Positions 25,438 to 35,176 are shown, numbered from the stretch's first letter. The stretch: DNA of 64,000 bases from Ruminococcus flavefaciens (GCF_900119075.1 NZ_FPIP01000004.1:309309-373308); one strand, 5' to 3'. Notes: a model not told the origin generated them from the sequence alone. Program-made: numbers and translations.

Positions 25438-26624
25438 AAGTTTACATAATCGGAACAGGCGTAAACGTCGGTGATACGCTGACAAAAGAGGCTGAGGCTG
25501 CAATAGCCGAAGCCGAGCTGCTCATTGGCGCGGAGCGTATGCTCAGTCCGTTCAGTCACCTTGAAAAAGAACAGTTTTGCAGCTATGTACCGCAGGATAT
25601 CACCGCAAAGCTCCGCGCCTGTGACTGCGGCTGTGCCGCAGTGCTGATGTCGGGAGACTGCGGATTTTTCAGCGGGGCGAAAAAGCTGCTACCGTTGCTT
25701 GAAGAGCACGATGTAAGGATAGTTTCAGGTATCTCTTCGGCGGCGTATTTTTGCGGTAAAACAGGACTTTCATATGAGAAGATGAAGTTCGTAAGCCTTC
25801 ACGGTCATAGCTCTAATATTGCGGTAAATGTCAAGCTGAATCAGCTTTGCTTTTTTCTCTTGGGCGGTGATATTACGGCAGCCGAGCTATGCCGTCGGCT
25901 GTGCAGGTACGGCATGGGCGATGTAACTGTACACGTCGGTGCAGACCTTGGCTACCCCACAGAGCGCATAATATCGGGCAGAGCTGAGAATCTCACCGAC
26001 TGCGATATCTGTGGTCTTGCGGTGGCGATAACCGAAAATGTGGACGCTCTGAGACATATCCCAACTGCTGTAAATGATGATGAATTTCTGCGTGAAAAAG
26101 TTCCGATGACTAAGTCTGAGGTTCGCGGTATTGCAGTTTCAAAGCTGAATATCGAGTCTGATTCAGTTGTATGGGACGTTGGCTGCGGTACGGGCTCAGT
26201 GTCTGTTGAAGCCGCCTATCACTGTCCCGACGGACGTGTTCTTGCCTTTGACAGGAAAAGGGAAGCGGCGCAGCTGACTGAAAAAAACGCCCTTGTTTTC
26301 GGCTGCGATAATATAAATATTACCGAGGGAAGCTGTCCCGAATGCCTTGAAGCTGCTGAGTCTCCCGACAAGGTATTTATCGGCGGAAGTTCTGGAAATA
26401 TGGACGGTATTTTTAAAGCTGTCCACGGAAAGAACCCAAAGGCTGACATGGTTGTTGCCGCTGTTTCTCTGGAGACACTGAATGAAGCTGTGAATTGCTT
26501 TGAAAAGTACGGAACAGCACCTAAAATTGTTCAGATATCAGTTATACGCACTGAAAAGATAGGCTCACATACAATGCTGAAAGCGCAGAATCCCGTGTTT
26601 ATCATCAGCGGAGGTCTTACATGA
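25434..26624 (+). CDS. cbiET: Fused cobalt-precorrin-7 C5- and precorrin-6B C15-methyltransferase (decarboxylating)
   Basis: 396-residue fusion of CbiE (about 1-200; VYIIGTGVNVGDTLTKEA, LIGAERML, SGDCGFFSG) and CbiT (about 210-396; VWDVGCGTGSVSVEAA SAM site, IGGSSGNMDGIF). It methylates C5 and C15 and decarboxylates the C12 acetate. Separate genes in Salmonella, fused as CobL in others. Four-base overlap with cbiJ. Confidence 0.95.
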   Translation: MKVYIIGTGVNVGDTLTKEAEAAIAEAELLIGAERMLSPFSHLEKEQFCSYVPQDITAKLRACDCGCAAVLMSGDCGFFSGAKKLLPLLEEHDVRIVSGISSAAYFCGKTGLSYEKMKFVSLHGHSSNIAVNVKLNQLCFFLLGGDITAAELCRRLCRYGMGDVTVHVGADLGYPTERIISGRAENLTDCDICGLAVAITENVDALRHIPTAVNDDEFLREKVPMTKSEVRGIAVSKLNIESDSVVWDVGCGTGSVSVEAAYHCPDGRVLAFDRKREAAQLTEKNALVFGCDNINITEGSCPECLEAAESPDKVFIGGSSGNMDGIFKAVHGKNPKADMVVAAVSLETLNEAVNCFEKYGTAPKIVQISVIRTEKIGSHTMLKAQNPVFIISGGLT

Positions 26625-27973
26625 AGCGTTTCATTATCGGCGGTACTAACAGCGGCTGCGGCAAGACAACCGTGACCTGCGCAGTGCTTGCAGCGCTGAA
26701 AAAGCGCGGTCTTAATGTTGCCGCTTTTAAGTGTGGTCCTGATTATATCGATCCCATGTTTCACCGCAAGGTCATAGGTGTGGAATCTCATAATCTGGAC
26801 AGCTTTTTCTGCGGCAGGGATACTCTTCTGCATCTTCTGGACGAGTACGGCGGACGAAGTGATATTGCCGTTATTGAGGGAGTTATGGGTTTCTATGACG
26901 GAACGGTCGGCAGTGCGCATTCAGTCTCGGAGCTTACGGAAACTCCTGCGGTCATAGTTATAGACTGTAAGGGAATGAGCGACTCCATAGGCGCGGTGAT
27001 GAAAGGCTTTCTCAGGTACCGTTCCAATAGGATAGCGGGTTTTATCTTCAACCGTTTATCAGAGAAGCTTATGCCTCTTGCTGAGCGGCTCTGCGCAGAG
27101 CTCGGCACGGAGTATTTTGGCCGTCTGCCAAAGAGTGATATCACCATTGAGAGCCGTCATCTGGGACTTGTTACAGCAGACGAAATTGCCGATATACAGG
27201 TAAAACTCAGCCGACTTGGTGAGCTGGCGGAGCAATACATCTGCATCGACAAACTGGTGAATATCGGTGATTCACCGATTCCCGAATTTGAAGCTCCCGA
27301 GATACCGCATTTTTCTGAAGCTCCGACTATTGCCGTTGCACAGGACAGGGCTTTTTGCTTTATTTACCGTGAAAATATTCAGCTTCTTGAAAAAATGGGT
27401 TGTAAGATCGTTTATTTCTCGCCGATTTCGGATAAAGCAGTGCCAAAGGCTGACGGATTGCTCCTTTACGGCGGTTATCCTGAGCTTTATGCCGCAGAGC
27501 TGTCGGCAAACAGCTCCATGCTTGACAGCATAAACAGCTCCATAAACCTCGGTATGCCGACTATTGCCGAGTGCGGAGGCTTTATGTATCTTCACAAAAA
27601 TCTTACCGACAGGAACGGCAGGACATACCCAATGGCTGGAGTTTTGGACGGGGAGGTATTCCCGACAGCGCGGCTTCAGCGTTTTGGCTACATTACCATG
27701 AAAGCCAATTCTGACATTCTGCTTTGCCGCTGCGGAGATACTATCCGTGCTCACGAGTTCCACTACTGGGACAGTACGGACTGCGGCAGCGGATTTACTG
27801 CTGAAAAGACCGACGGAAGAACGTGGGAATGCTGTCATGTCAGTTCCAGTCTTTACGCAGGATTTCCACATTTCAATTTCTATTCGGATACAAGGCTTGC
27901 GGAGCGCTTCGTGAGGGCTTGTATCGCATACGGTGATAAAAATGGACAGGATAAAACAAATCGTCCCTTCTGA
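26621..27973 (+). CDS. cbiA: Cobyrinate a,c-diamide synthase
   Basis: 450 residues. ATP-dependent amidation of the a and c carboxylates using glutamine. N-terminal P-loop GGTNSGCGKTT, the dethiobiotin-synthase-like KCGPDYIDPMFH, and a C-terminal class I glutaminase domain with nucleophile Cys in IAECGGFMYL. Overlaps its neighbours on both sides. Confidence 0.94.
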   Translation: MKRFIIGGTNSGCGKTTVTCAVLAALKKRGLNVAAFKCGPDYIDPMFHRKVIGVESHNLDSFFCGRDTLLHLLDEYGGRSDIAVIEGVMGFYDGTVGSAHSVSELTETPAVIVIDCKGMSDSIGAVMKGFLRYRSNRIAGFIFNRLSEKLMPLAERLCAELGTEYFGRLPKSDITIESRHLGLVTADEIADIQVKLSRLGELAEQYICIDKLVNIGDSPIPEFEAPEIPHFSEAPTIAVAQDRAFCFIYRENIQLLEKMGCKIVYFSPISDKAVPKADGLLLYGGYPELYAAELSANSSMLDSINSSINLGMPTIAECGGFMYLHKNLTDRNGRTYPMAGVLDGEVFPTARLQRFGYITMKANSDILLCRCGDTIRAHEFHYWDSTDCGSGFTAEKTDGRTWECCHVSSSLYAGFPHFNFYSDTRLAERFVRACIAYGDKNGQDKTNRPF

Positions 27974-28991
27974 TAAAGCTGCCTATAGTGCGGCAAAGTC
28001 GCAGTGGGACAGCATTGCCAAGCCACTGGGCAGCTTCGGTCTGCTTGAAGAGATGATACAGAGTATCGCAGCGGTTCAGGGAACTGCCGACGTTGATATT
28101 TCGGTCAGAAAGGCAATAGTCATGTGCGGCGACCACGGCGTTGTCAGTGAGGGCGTTACCCAGTGCGGACAGGAGGTCACGGCGGAGTGCGCCAAGGCTA
28201 TCGCTGAGGGACGCTCAAATATCAACGCGGTTGCGGCAGCATTCAATACCGAGGTCATCGCCGCAGATGTCGGTATTGCTGCCGATGTGGACTGCGGCAG
28301 GCTCATAAGGAGCAAGGCTGTTTACGGAACGAAAAATATTGCCGTTGGAGCGGCAATGACTGCCGAGGAATGTGAGGCAGCCATAGTGACAGGAATGGAC
28401 ATGATCAAAGAATTGTCACTGCGTGGAACAAAAATAATTGTTACAGGCGAAATGGGAATCGGCAATACGACTTCCACAGCCGCAATAGCTTCGGTGCTTC
28501 TCGGACTTCCGCCTGAGCAGGTCACAGGAAGGGGAGCAGGTCTTTCTGCCGAGGGCTTACAGAGAAAAAACAATGTCGTAAAAAGAGCAATTGAAGTCAA
28601 CAAGCCCGACAAAAACAAGCCCTTTGAGCTTCTTTCTAAGCTTGGCGGAGCCGAAATTGCCGCAATGACAGGGCTTTTCCTCGGCGGAGCATATTATCAT
28701 GTCCCTGTCATCATAGACGGTGTAATTTCAGCAGCTGCGGCGGCAATTGCCTGCGGAATGAATCCGCTGTGCCGCGAGTATATGCTGGCGAGTCACTGTT
28801 CGGGTGAGCCTGCTGCCGAGGGGCTTCTTGCATACTGCGGACTGAAAGCTCCCATAAATGCAGGTCTGCGCCTTGGCGAGGGAACAGGCGGAGTACTGCT
28901 CCTGCCGCTTCTTGACGGAGCGCTGGCACTGTACAGGAACTCTCATAGATTTGACGAAACTAATATAGAAAGGTACGCTGAGCTTACATGA
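27942..28991 (+). CDS. cobT: Nicotinate-nucleotide:dimethylbenzimidazole phosphoribosyltransferase
   Basis: 349 residues. It activates the lower-ligand base as alpha-ribazole phosphate. Typical motifs: MCGDHGVVSEGVTQ, GEMGIGNTTSTAA, and the catalytic Glu in LRLGEGTGG near the end. A GTG nine bases upstream is in frame, but GGTGA at 27932 is spaced correctly for the ATG at 27942, so that start was used. It overlaps cbiA by 32 bases. Presence of cobT here suggests the cell can attach a benzimidazole-type base; whether it makes one is not shown. Confidence 0.93.
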   Translation: MDRIKQIVPSDKAAYSAAKSQWDSIAKPLGSFGLLEEMIQSIAAVQGTADVDISVRKAIVMCGDHGVVSEGVTQCGQEVTAECAKAIAEGRSNINAVAAAFNTEVIAADVGIAADVDCGRLIRSKAVYGTKNIAVGAAMTAEECEAAIVTGMDMIKELSLRGTKIIVTGEMGIGNTTSTAAIASVLLGLPPEQVTGRGAGLSAEGLQRKNNVVKRAIEVNKPDKNKPFELLSKLGGAEIAAMTGLFLGGAYYHVPVIIDGVISAAAAAIACGMNPLCREYMLASHCSGEPAAEGLLAYCGLKAPINAGLRLGEGTGGVLLLPLLDGALALYRNSHRFDETNIERYAELT

Positions 28992-29509
28992 CAACACTGG
29001 TTACAGGTGGTTCAAAGTGTGGAAAATCCAGCCTTGCCGAAAAGCTGCTTGACGGCTTCTGCGGAAAAAAAGTCTATATCGCCACCATGCAGCCCTTCGG
29101 CGAGGAGGCTCTTGAAGCTATTTCCCGACACAGAAAAATGCGTGAGCAAAAGGGTTTCGGGACTATTGAAAGATATGCGGATATACAGGAGATCTCCCTT
29201 GATGAGGGAAGCGCAGTGCTTCTTGAATGCGTGGGGAATCTCTGCGCCAATGAGATGTTTTCGGGAGACGGTATGTGCTATCCTGACAATAAGATAATCA
29301 GCGGCATAAAAAGGCTTTCGGACTTCGCCGCTGAGCTTGTCATCGTCACTAATCAGGTGGGCAGCGACGGTATCGATTACGCTGAGGGAACTGCCGAATA
29401 TATCCGTCTGCTTGGCGAGGTAAACAGGCGTATAGCTGAATTTGCCGACAATGTTATCGAGTGTGTTTACGGCGTACCCATAGTGCTGAAAGGGGAGATA
29501 CCATGCTGA
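28988..29509 (+). CDS. cobU: Adenosylcobinamide kinase / adenosylcobinamide-phosphate guanylyltransferase
   Basis: 173 residues. It phosphorylates adenosylcobinamide and transfers GMP in nucleotide-loop assembly. P-loop GGSKCGKSSLAE at the N-terminus, the guanylyl-acceptor His region RHRKMR, and VTNQVGSDG. Four-base overlap with cobT. Confidence 0.93.
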   Translation: MTTLVTGGSKCGKSSLAEKLLDGFCGKKVYIATMQPFGEEALEAISRHRKMREQKGFGTIERYADIQEISLDEGSAVLLECVGNLCANEMFSGDGMCYPDNKIISGIKRLSDFAAELVIVTNQVGSDGIDYAEGTAEYIRLLGEVNRRIAEFADNVIECVYGVPIVLKGEIPC

Positions 29510-30267
29510 GGTCACTGTGTTCGGCATTCCTTATGTATTCGAGGATACCCGTGCCAAAGGTGGAGTGGAAAGAGGAAAATCGACGCTATGCTCTTGGCTT
29601 CTTTCCTCTTGTCGGAGCAGTCATCGGCGGACTGCTCATACTGTGGCGGATAGTCTGCGACTGGCTTGATATCGGGCAGTTTCTCTTTGCAGCAGGCGCA
29701 GTCTTTCTGCCGATACTTGTGACAGGCGGCATACACCTTGACGGCTTCTGCGACGTCTGCGACGCACGGGCTTCGTATGCCGACAGGGCAAAACGACTTG
29801 AGATAATGTCGGATCCCCACATTGGCTCATTTGCGGTCATCAGGCTTTGCCTTTATCTTATTTTACAGACTGCTCTCTTTACTCAGGTCACAGACGCTGA
29901 AATGACAGCGGTGATAGCCTGCGGATATGTGCTTTCGAGAGCTCTTAGCGGGCTGACCGCAGTTACCTTTAAATCGGCAAAAAAAGAAGGCACACTACAG
30001 AGCTTTGTGCGTCCGTCACATAAAAAGATAACTCTTGCAATGGTTGGAGCTTTTATCGCTGCAAGTGCAGCTTATGCGTTTTTTATCCTACCTGTGCAGG
30101 GCTTATCAGCGGCTGCTGCGGCTGTGTTTGTACTTGCGTGGCACAGGTACTCAGCTTATAGGGATTTCGGCGGAGTCACAGGCGACCTCTGTGGCTGGTT
30201 CCTGCAAATGTGCGAGATAGCTATACTTGCAGCGGCGGTTTTCTCGGAAAGGCTGTGTGCACTGTGA
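29503..30267 (+). CDS. cobS: Adenosylcobinamide-GDP ribazoletransferase (cobalamin synthase)
   Basis: 254-residue membrane enzyme joining alpha-ribazole to adenosylcobinamide-GDP. It opens LRSLCSAFLMYSRIPVP, has five to six membrane segments, and the metal-binding motif HLDGFCDVCDA, where many relatives have HLDGLADT. MSDPHIGSFAV follows as expected. AGGGGAG sits before the ATG at 29503, which overlaps the cobU stop. Confidence 0.92.
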   Translation: MLRSLCSAFLMYSRIPVPKVEWKEENRRYALGFFPLVGAVIGGLLILWRIVCDWLDIGQFLFAAGAVFLPILVTGGIHLDGFCDVCDARASYADRAKRLEIMSDPHIGSFAVIRLCLYLILQTALFTQVTDAEMTAVIACGYVLSRALSGLTAVTFKSAKKEGTLQSFVRPSHKKITLAMVGAFIAASAAYAFFILPVQGLSAAAAAVFVLAWHRYSAYRDFGGVTGDLCGWFLQMCEIAILAAAVFSERLCAL

Positions 30268-30824
30268 AGATACTGCTAATACGCCACGGACTTACCGCAG
30301 GCAACCTCGAAAAGCGCTATATCGGCAGGACTGACGAGCCGCTGTGTTCAGAGGGTATAGCGCAGCTGAAAACACTTAAGCTGCAAAGCTGTGAAAAGGT
30401 TGTGTGCAGCCCCATGAAACGCTGTATACAGACTGCTGAGATACTTTTTCCAAACATGGAATATCAATTTATCAAAGACCTGAGGGAGTGTGACTTCGGC
30501 GACTTTGAGGGTAAAAACTACAAGAAATTATCCTATGACGTAAACTATCAGAGGTGGATAGACAGTGGTGGAACTTTGCCATTCCCAAACGGTGAAGCTC
30601 CTGATGACTTCCGCAGACGATGTGTTAAAGCATTTGAAGCCGCTGTAGAAAAATGCGACAAATCGGCTTCTGTGGCTTTTGTTGTTCACGGAGGCGCTAT
30701 AATGTCAATACTTGAAAAATATGCCGTCCCACACAGGGATTACTATGACTTCCAGTGTAAAAACGGTCACGGATATGTCTGTGACTGGGACGGAAATTCA
30801 CTTATCATTACGGAGAAAATATGA
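30264..30824 (+). CDS. cobC: Alpha-ribazole phosphatase-type histidine phosphatase
   Basis: 186-residue phosphoglycerate-mutase-fold phosphatase that removes the phosphate from alpha-ribazole phosphate or adenosylcobalamin phosphate. Catalytic motif LLIRHGLTAGN and second His in VVHGGAIMS. A GTG start overlapping the cobS stop (GTGA) was chosen, because the preceding in-frame ATG would overlap cobS by 58 bases and add an unrelated N-terminus. The position within the operon supports CobC over a general mutase. Confidence 0.85.
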   Translation: MKILLIRHGLTAGNLEKRYIGRTDEPLCSEGIAQLKTLKLQSCEKVVCSPMKRCIQTAEILFPNMEYQFIKDLRECDFGDFEGKNYKKLSYDVNYQRWIDSGGTLPFPNGEAPDDFRRRCVKAFEAAVEKCDKSASVAFVVHGGAIMSILEKYAVPHRDYYDFQCKNGHGYVCDWDGNSLIITEKI

Positions 30825-31786
30825 AGTTCTTTTTACCTGCACTGCCAGTAATACTGGGCTTTCTGCTGGACTGCGCCGTGGGTGATCCATACAATATACC
30901 TCACCCCATAAAGCTCATAGGCAGGCTTATCGCTGCGCTGGAAAAGCTTGTCCGCAGCCGCTTGAATAATCTCAGACTTGGCGGTACTCTTCTCGGACTG
31001 ACAGTTATACTGCTGTCAACTGCCGCCCCTCTTGTGTTGCTGCTTGTATGCTATCATTTCAGCCTTATCCTCGGTATTGCTGCCGAGACAGTGCTTTGCT
31101 GTTATATGCTGGCGGCGAGGTGCCTTTGCAGGGAGAGCATGAAGGTCTGCCGTTCCGCAGAATCGGGGGATACTGAGGCAGCACGAAAGGCAGTTTCAAT
31201 GATCGTCGGGCGCGATACGGCAGTTCTTGACCGTGACGGCATTGTCCGAGCCGCAGTTGAGACCGTCGCCGAAAATACCTCAGACGGCGTAACAGCGCCG
31301 CTTTTTTACATGGGGCTTGGCGGAGCAGTGGGAGCTTTTCTATATAAGTCCGTTAACACTATGGACTCCATGATAGGCTACAAGGACGAGAAATACGCCG
31401 ATATCGGGCGGTTTGTAGCTAAGCTTGACGACGTTCTTAACTATATCCCGTCGCGGCTTACAGCGCTTCTTATGGTAATTGCAGCGCCCATAGCAGGACT
31501 TGACGGGAGGAATGCTCTGCGTATCTGGAAACGGGACAGGCGCAATCACGCAAGCCCTAACTCTGCACAGACAGAATCAGCCTGCGCAGGAGCGCTCCAT
31601 GTTAGGCTTGCAGGCGACGCTTGGTACTTCGGCAAGCTCCACAAAAAGCCGTATATCGGCGATGATGACCGTCCCGTGGAGCCTGCGGACATTCGCCGCG
31701 CAAACAAGCTTATGTATATTGCCTCGGTGTTCATGCTGAGTATCTCAGCCGCCGTAAGGTGCATTATTTTTGGAGGACTTTTATGA
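30821..31786 (+). CDS. cbiB: Adenosylcobinamide-phosphate synthase
   Basis: 321-residue membrane protein attaching aminopropanol phosphate to adenosylcobyric acid. It opens LPVILGFLLDCAVGDPYNIPHPIKLIGR; the sequence VAENTSDGVTAPLFY and the YKDEKYADIGRFVAKLDDVLNYIPSR region are typical of CbiB/CobD. Four-base overlap with the gene before and after. Confidence 0.94.
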   Translation: MKFFLPALPVILGFLLDCAVGDPYNIPHPIKLIGRLIAALEKLVRSRLNNLRLGGTLLGLTVILLSTAAPLVLLLVCYHFSLILGIAAETVLCCYMLAARCLCRESMKVCRSAESGDTEAARKAVSMIVGRDTAVLDRDGIVRAAVETVAENTSDGVTAPLFYMGLGGAVGAFLYKSVNTMDSMIGYKDEKYADIGRFVAKLDDVLNYIPSRLTALLMVIAAPIAGLDGRNALRIWKRDRRNHASPNSAQTESACAGALHVRLAGDAWYFGKLHKKPYIGDDDRPVEPADIRRANKLMYIASVFMLSISAAVRCIIFGGLL

Positions 31787-32817
31787 TACAGCAGCATGGA
31801 GGAAATATCGGACAGCTCAGCAATATTCTCGATTTTTCAGCAAATATCAATCCTCTCGGATCGCCAGAAAGTGTAAAGAAGGCTGTTGCGGAGACTGTAT
31901 GTGATATTGAGAAATATCCCGATCCGTACTGTACTGAACTTCGTGACAGACTTGGGGAGCACGAAAGAATCAGTGCTGAAAATATCGTCTGCGGAAACGG
32001 TGCGGACGACCTTATCTTTCGTATTGTCTACGCTTTCAGACCTGAAAGGGCGCTTATATGTGTTCCCACTTTCAGCGAGTACAGCCGCGCACTTTCTGAG
32101 ACAGGCTGCGAAATACAGGAGCATATTCTCGACGAGGAGTTGGATTTTGAGCTTGGCGAGAGCATTCTAACGAATCTTGACCGTTCACTTGATATGTGCT
32201 TCATCTGTACGCCTAACAATCCGACAGGTCGGCTGATAGCTCCCGAAATTCTGGCGAAAATTAGCGTGAAATGTTTGGAGAACAACATAATTCTTGTCTG
32301 TGACGAGTGTTTTATGGGATTTGTTGAGGACAGCGAAAACTACAGCCTCAGGCAGTTTTTGAATGAAAAATGCATAATTCTCAAAGCCTTTACCAAGCTT
32401 TTTGCAATGGCTGGGATTAGGCTTGGATACGCTGTCTGTGGAAGTTCGCGCATAGCCGAAAGGATACAGCAAAGCGGTCAGTTCTGGAGCGTTTCGGCTC
32501 TTGCTCAGACGGCAGGCATTGCTGCTCTTGATGAAACGGAGTATGTCAACAAAACTGTCAGATACATCACGGAGGAACGCAGATTCCTTGCCGCTGAGCT
32601 TGCAAAAATCGGAGTAAAGGTATACGACGGAGCTGCTAATTTTCTGATGTTCCTAAGCCGTATAGAGCTTGCCGAGGAGCTTCTTGCAGAGGGGATACTT
32701 ATCCGTGACTGCGCTAATTTCAGCGGACTCACCGAGGGCTTTTACCGTGTGGCAGTCCGAACTCATGATGAAAATATCAGGCTTATCAATGCTGTGAGGA
32801 GGTGCTTGAATGGCTAA
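31783..32817 (+). CDS. cobD: Threonine-phosphate decarboxylase
   Basis: 344-residue PLP enzyme of the class I aminotransferase fold, making (R)-1-amino-2-propanol phosphate for CbiB. It opens MIQQHGGNI and has FSANINPLG; CTPNNPTGR and the PLP-binding Lys in LKAFTKLFAMAGIRLGY are clear. The ATG at 31783 has TGGAGGA upstream and overlaps the cbiB stop; a start 24 bases earlier has no good site. Confidence 0.92.
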   Translation: MIQQHGGNIGQLSNILDFSANINPLGSPESVKKAVAETVCDIEKYPDPYCTELRDRLGEHERISAENIVCGNGADDLIFRIVYAFRPERALICVPTFSEYSRALSETGCEIQEHILDEELDFELGESILTNLDRSLDMCFICTPNNPTGRLIAPEILAKISVKCLENNIILVCDECFMGFVEDSENYSLRQFLNEKCIILKAFTKLFAMAGIRLGYAVCGSSRIAERIQQSGQFWSVSALAQTAGIAALDETEYVNKTVRYITEERRFLAAELAKIGVKVYDGAANFLMFLSRIELAEELLAEGILIRDCANFSGLTEGFYRVAVRTHDENIRLINAVRRCLNG

Positions 32818-34279
32818 AAACATAATGCTTCAAGGAACAATGTCAAACGTCGGAAAAAGCTTCCTCACTGCGGCATTGTGCAGGATACTGCGTCAGGACG
32901 GTTACTCGGTAGCGCCATTCAAATCGCAGAATATGGCGCTGAACTCATTCATTACTCCCGACGGTGCAGAGATAGGCAGAGCTCAGGCGCTACAGGCAGA
33001 AGCAGCAGGGATAGAGCCATCGGCGCTGATGAATCCGATTCTGCTGAAGCCCACCACAGACGTAGGTTCGCAGGTCATAGTCAACGGAAAGGTTCGCGGA
33101 AATATGCGTGCCGCAGATTACTTTCGCCACAAAAAGGAGTTAATTCCAGACATTATGTCGGCTTATAATGAGCTTGCAAGCCGGTACGACATTATCGTTA
33201 TTGAGGGTGCAGGAAGTCCCGTGGAGCTAAATCTCAAGGCAGACGACATCGTGAACATGGGACTGGCAGAGCTTGTGAAGTCGCCGGTGCTTCTGGTGGG
33301 TGATATAGACCGCGGCGGCGTTTTTGCACAGCTCATAGGCACTCTTGAACTACTTGAAAACAACGAGCGAGACAAGGTAAAGGGACTTGTTGTGAATAAG
33401 TTCCGCGGCGATATATCGCTGTTCCGTGACGGTATAGATATACTGGAGCAGCGCTCACGTAAAAAAGTTGCAGGAGTTATCCCGTATATAGACTGCGATA
33501 TCGAGGACGAAGACAGCCTGTCCGAGAAGCTCAATTCAAGGGCTTCTGAGGGAGTTATCGACATTGCGGTGATACATCTGCCTAAGATATCAAACTTCAC
33601 CGACTTTGACGTTTTCGGGCAGTACGATGGCGTTTCCGTCAGGTATGTCTCAAAAGCGGCGGAGCTTGGGACTCCCGATATGATAATAATTCCAGGTACA
33701 AAAAGCACCATTGCCGATATGGAATGGCTCAGACAAAGCAGGTTTGCCGACAGGATAACGGACTGCTTCAAGGCAGGTATCCCCGTTTTCGGCATATGCG
33801 GCGGCTATCAGATAATGGGCAGAACTATCTCCGATACGGTTGGCAGCGAATGCGGCGGAAGTATCAGCGGTCTGGAGCTCCTTGACTGTGCTACAGAGTT
33901 TACTGCCGAGAAGTGTCAGACTCAGACAAAAGGCAGATTCTGCCATATCGAGGGCTTTTTCTCGTGCCTTTCGGGAGCGGAGTTCTACGGCTATGAAGTC
34001 CATATGGGAGTTACTGATGACTTGGGAAAAGCTCTTACCACACAGGGCGGCAGCTTCTGCGGTAACGCCGCAGGCTGCTATGTACACGGCATATTCGACA
34101 GCGCCGAGGTCTCGGGCAGGCTGGTCAGGGCACTGTATCAGCGCAGAGGTCTGACCTACAGCGGCGAAGCTGTTGACAGGCGGAAATACAGGGATATGCA
34201 GCTTGACCTGCTTGCCGATAATGTGAGAAAAAATCTCGATATGGAGCTTATTTATCGTATCATTGAGGAGGGCATATGA
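32810..34279 (+). CDS. cbiP: Cobyric acid synthase
   Basis: 489 residues. It amidates the b, d, e and g carboxylates. P-loop-like N-terminus MLQGTMSNVGKSFLTAALCR, FKSQNMALNS, and a C-terminal glutaminase domain with Cys in FGICGGYQIMG and late His in YVHGIFD. Eight-base overlap with cobD. Confidence 0.95.
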   Translation: MAKNIMLQGTMSNVGKSFLTAALCRILRQDGYSVAPFKSQNMALNSFITPDGAEIGRAQALQAEAAGIEPSALMNPILLKPTTDVGSQVIVNGKVRGNMRAADYFRHKKELIPDIMSAYNELASRYDIIVIEGAGSPVELNLKADDIVNMGLAELVKSPVLLVGDIDRGGVFAQLIGTLELLENNERDKVKGLVVNKFRGDISLFRDGIDILEQRSRKKVAGVIPYIDCDIEDEDSLSEKLNSRASEGVIDIAVIHLPKISNFTDFDVFGQYDGVSVRYVSKAAELGTPDMIIIPGTKSTIADMEWLRQSRFADRITDCFKAGIPVFGICGGYQIMGRTISDTVGSECGGSISGLELLDCATEFTAEKCQTQTKGRFCHIEGFFSCLSGAEFYGYEVHMGVTDDLGKALTTQGGSFCGNAAGCYVHGIFDSAEVSGRLVRALYQRRGLTYSGEAVDRRKYRDMQLDLLADNVRKNLDMELIYRIIEEGI

Positions 34280-34917
34280 ATTTAGAATATGTGCTGCCGT
34301 CGGAAATCGAAAAGCGCAGCTTTGAGATAATCGAGAGCGAGCTTGAAGCTCCCATTCCCGATAACATCAAGCCAATAGTCATACGCGCGATTCATACCAC
34401 AGCGGATTTTGACTATGCGAAGAACCTGTATTTTTCTGAGAACGCGGTTGATACTGCACTGGAAGTTCTCGGAAATGGCGCGGTCATCGTTACTGATACA
34501 AATATGGCAAAGGCAGGCATAAACAAAGCTGCTCTTGCCCGTCACGGCTGCGATTGTATGTGCTTCATGGCTGATGAGGACATCGCCGAGACCGCAAAGC
34601 GCGAGGGAACAACACGGGCGGCAGCTTCAGTTGACAAGGCGGCAAAGCTTGGTAAGCCCGTGATATATGCCGTGGGCAATGCTCCGACGGCGCTTGTGCG
34701 GCTCTGTGAGCATATAGAAAAAGGAGACTTTGTCCCTGAGCTTATAATCGGTGCTCCTGTTGGCTTCGTCAATGTGGTGCAGTCAAAGGAAATGCTCATA
34801 TCATCGGGAGTCCCCTGTATAGTTGCAAAAGGCAGGAAAGGCGGAAGCAATGTAGCTGCGGCGATATGCAATGCACTTCTTTATATGCTTGACAACAAAA
34901 AAGGTTTCAAAAAGTGA
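34276..34917 (+). CDS. cbiC: Cobalt-precorrin-8 methylmutase
   Basis: 213 residues. It shifts the C11 methyl to C12, giving cobyrinate. The catalytic His lies in VIRAIHTTADFDY and the C-terminal GAPVGFVNVVQSKE and GRKGGSNVAAAI stretches are typical. Last gene of the run; it is followed by the promoter and riboswitch of the uptake locus, and no terminator is visible between them. Confidence 0.95.
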   Translation: MNLEYVLPSEIEKRSFEIIESELEAPIPDNIKPIVIRAIHTTADFDYAKNLYFSENAVDTALEVLGNGAVIVTDTNMAKAGINKAALARHGCDCMCFMADEDIAETAKREGTTRAAASVDKAAKLGKPVIYAVGNAPTALVRLCEHIEKGDFVPELIIGAPVGFVNVVQSKEMLISSGVPCIVAKGRKGGSNVAAAICNALLYMLDNKKGFKK

Positions 34918-34955
34918 GTTCCGATTGTCGCAAACGTATAAAATACGCGGAATAC

Positions 34956-34984
34956 TTGCATTTTTTGACCTGTTCTGCTATAAT
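34956..34984 (+). promoter_or_regulatory. Promoter of the riboswitch-controlled uptake locus
   Basis: TTGCAT, 17-base spacer, TATAAT, directly upstream of the cobalamin riboswitch. Confidence 0.65.
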
Positions 34985-35011
34985 TGTTATTGTTCAAAAT
35001 TTAATAAAGCA

Positions 35012-35176
35012 AACGGTGCTTTTCTCTGAGCTATCAGATGAAAAGGTAAAAGGGAAACAGGTCAGAATCCTGTGCGATCTCGTCACTGTAATTGCGGAGC
35101 GGTATACGAATATAGTCACTGAGCAATCGGGAAGGCTGTATGCCGTGTTGATGTATAAGTCAGGAAACCTGCCGTT
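35012..35176 (+). ncRNA. Cobalamin riboswitch aptamer
   Basis: Conserved blocks appear in order: GGTGC near the 5' end, AAAGGGAA, CAGGT..AATCCTG, TCGTCACTGTAAT, then the B12-box-like AGTCACTGAG with TCGGGAAGGC, and the closing GTCAGGAAACCTGCC. These match the consensus of cobalamin riboswitches. It precedes an intrinsic terminator, so bound cobalamin should stop transcription of the CbiK-like and importer genes. Confidence 0.95.

Noticed and set aside
27933..27944. GTG start for cobT nine bases upstream
   Set aside because: The GGTGA site overlaps that GTG and is correctly spaced for the ATG at 27942.
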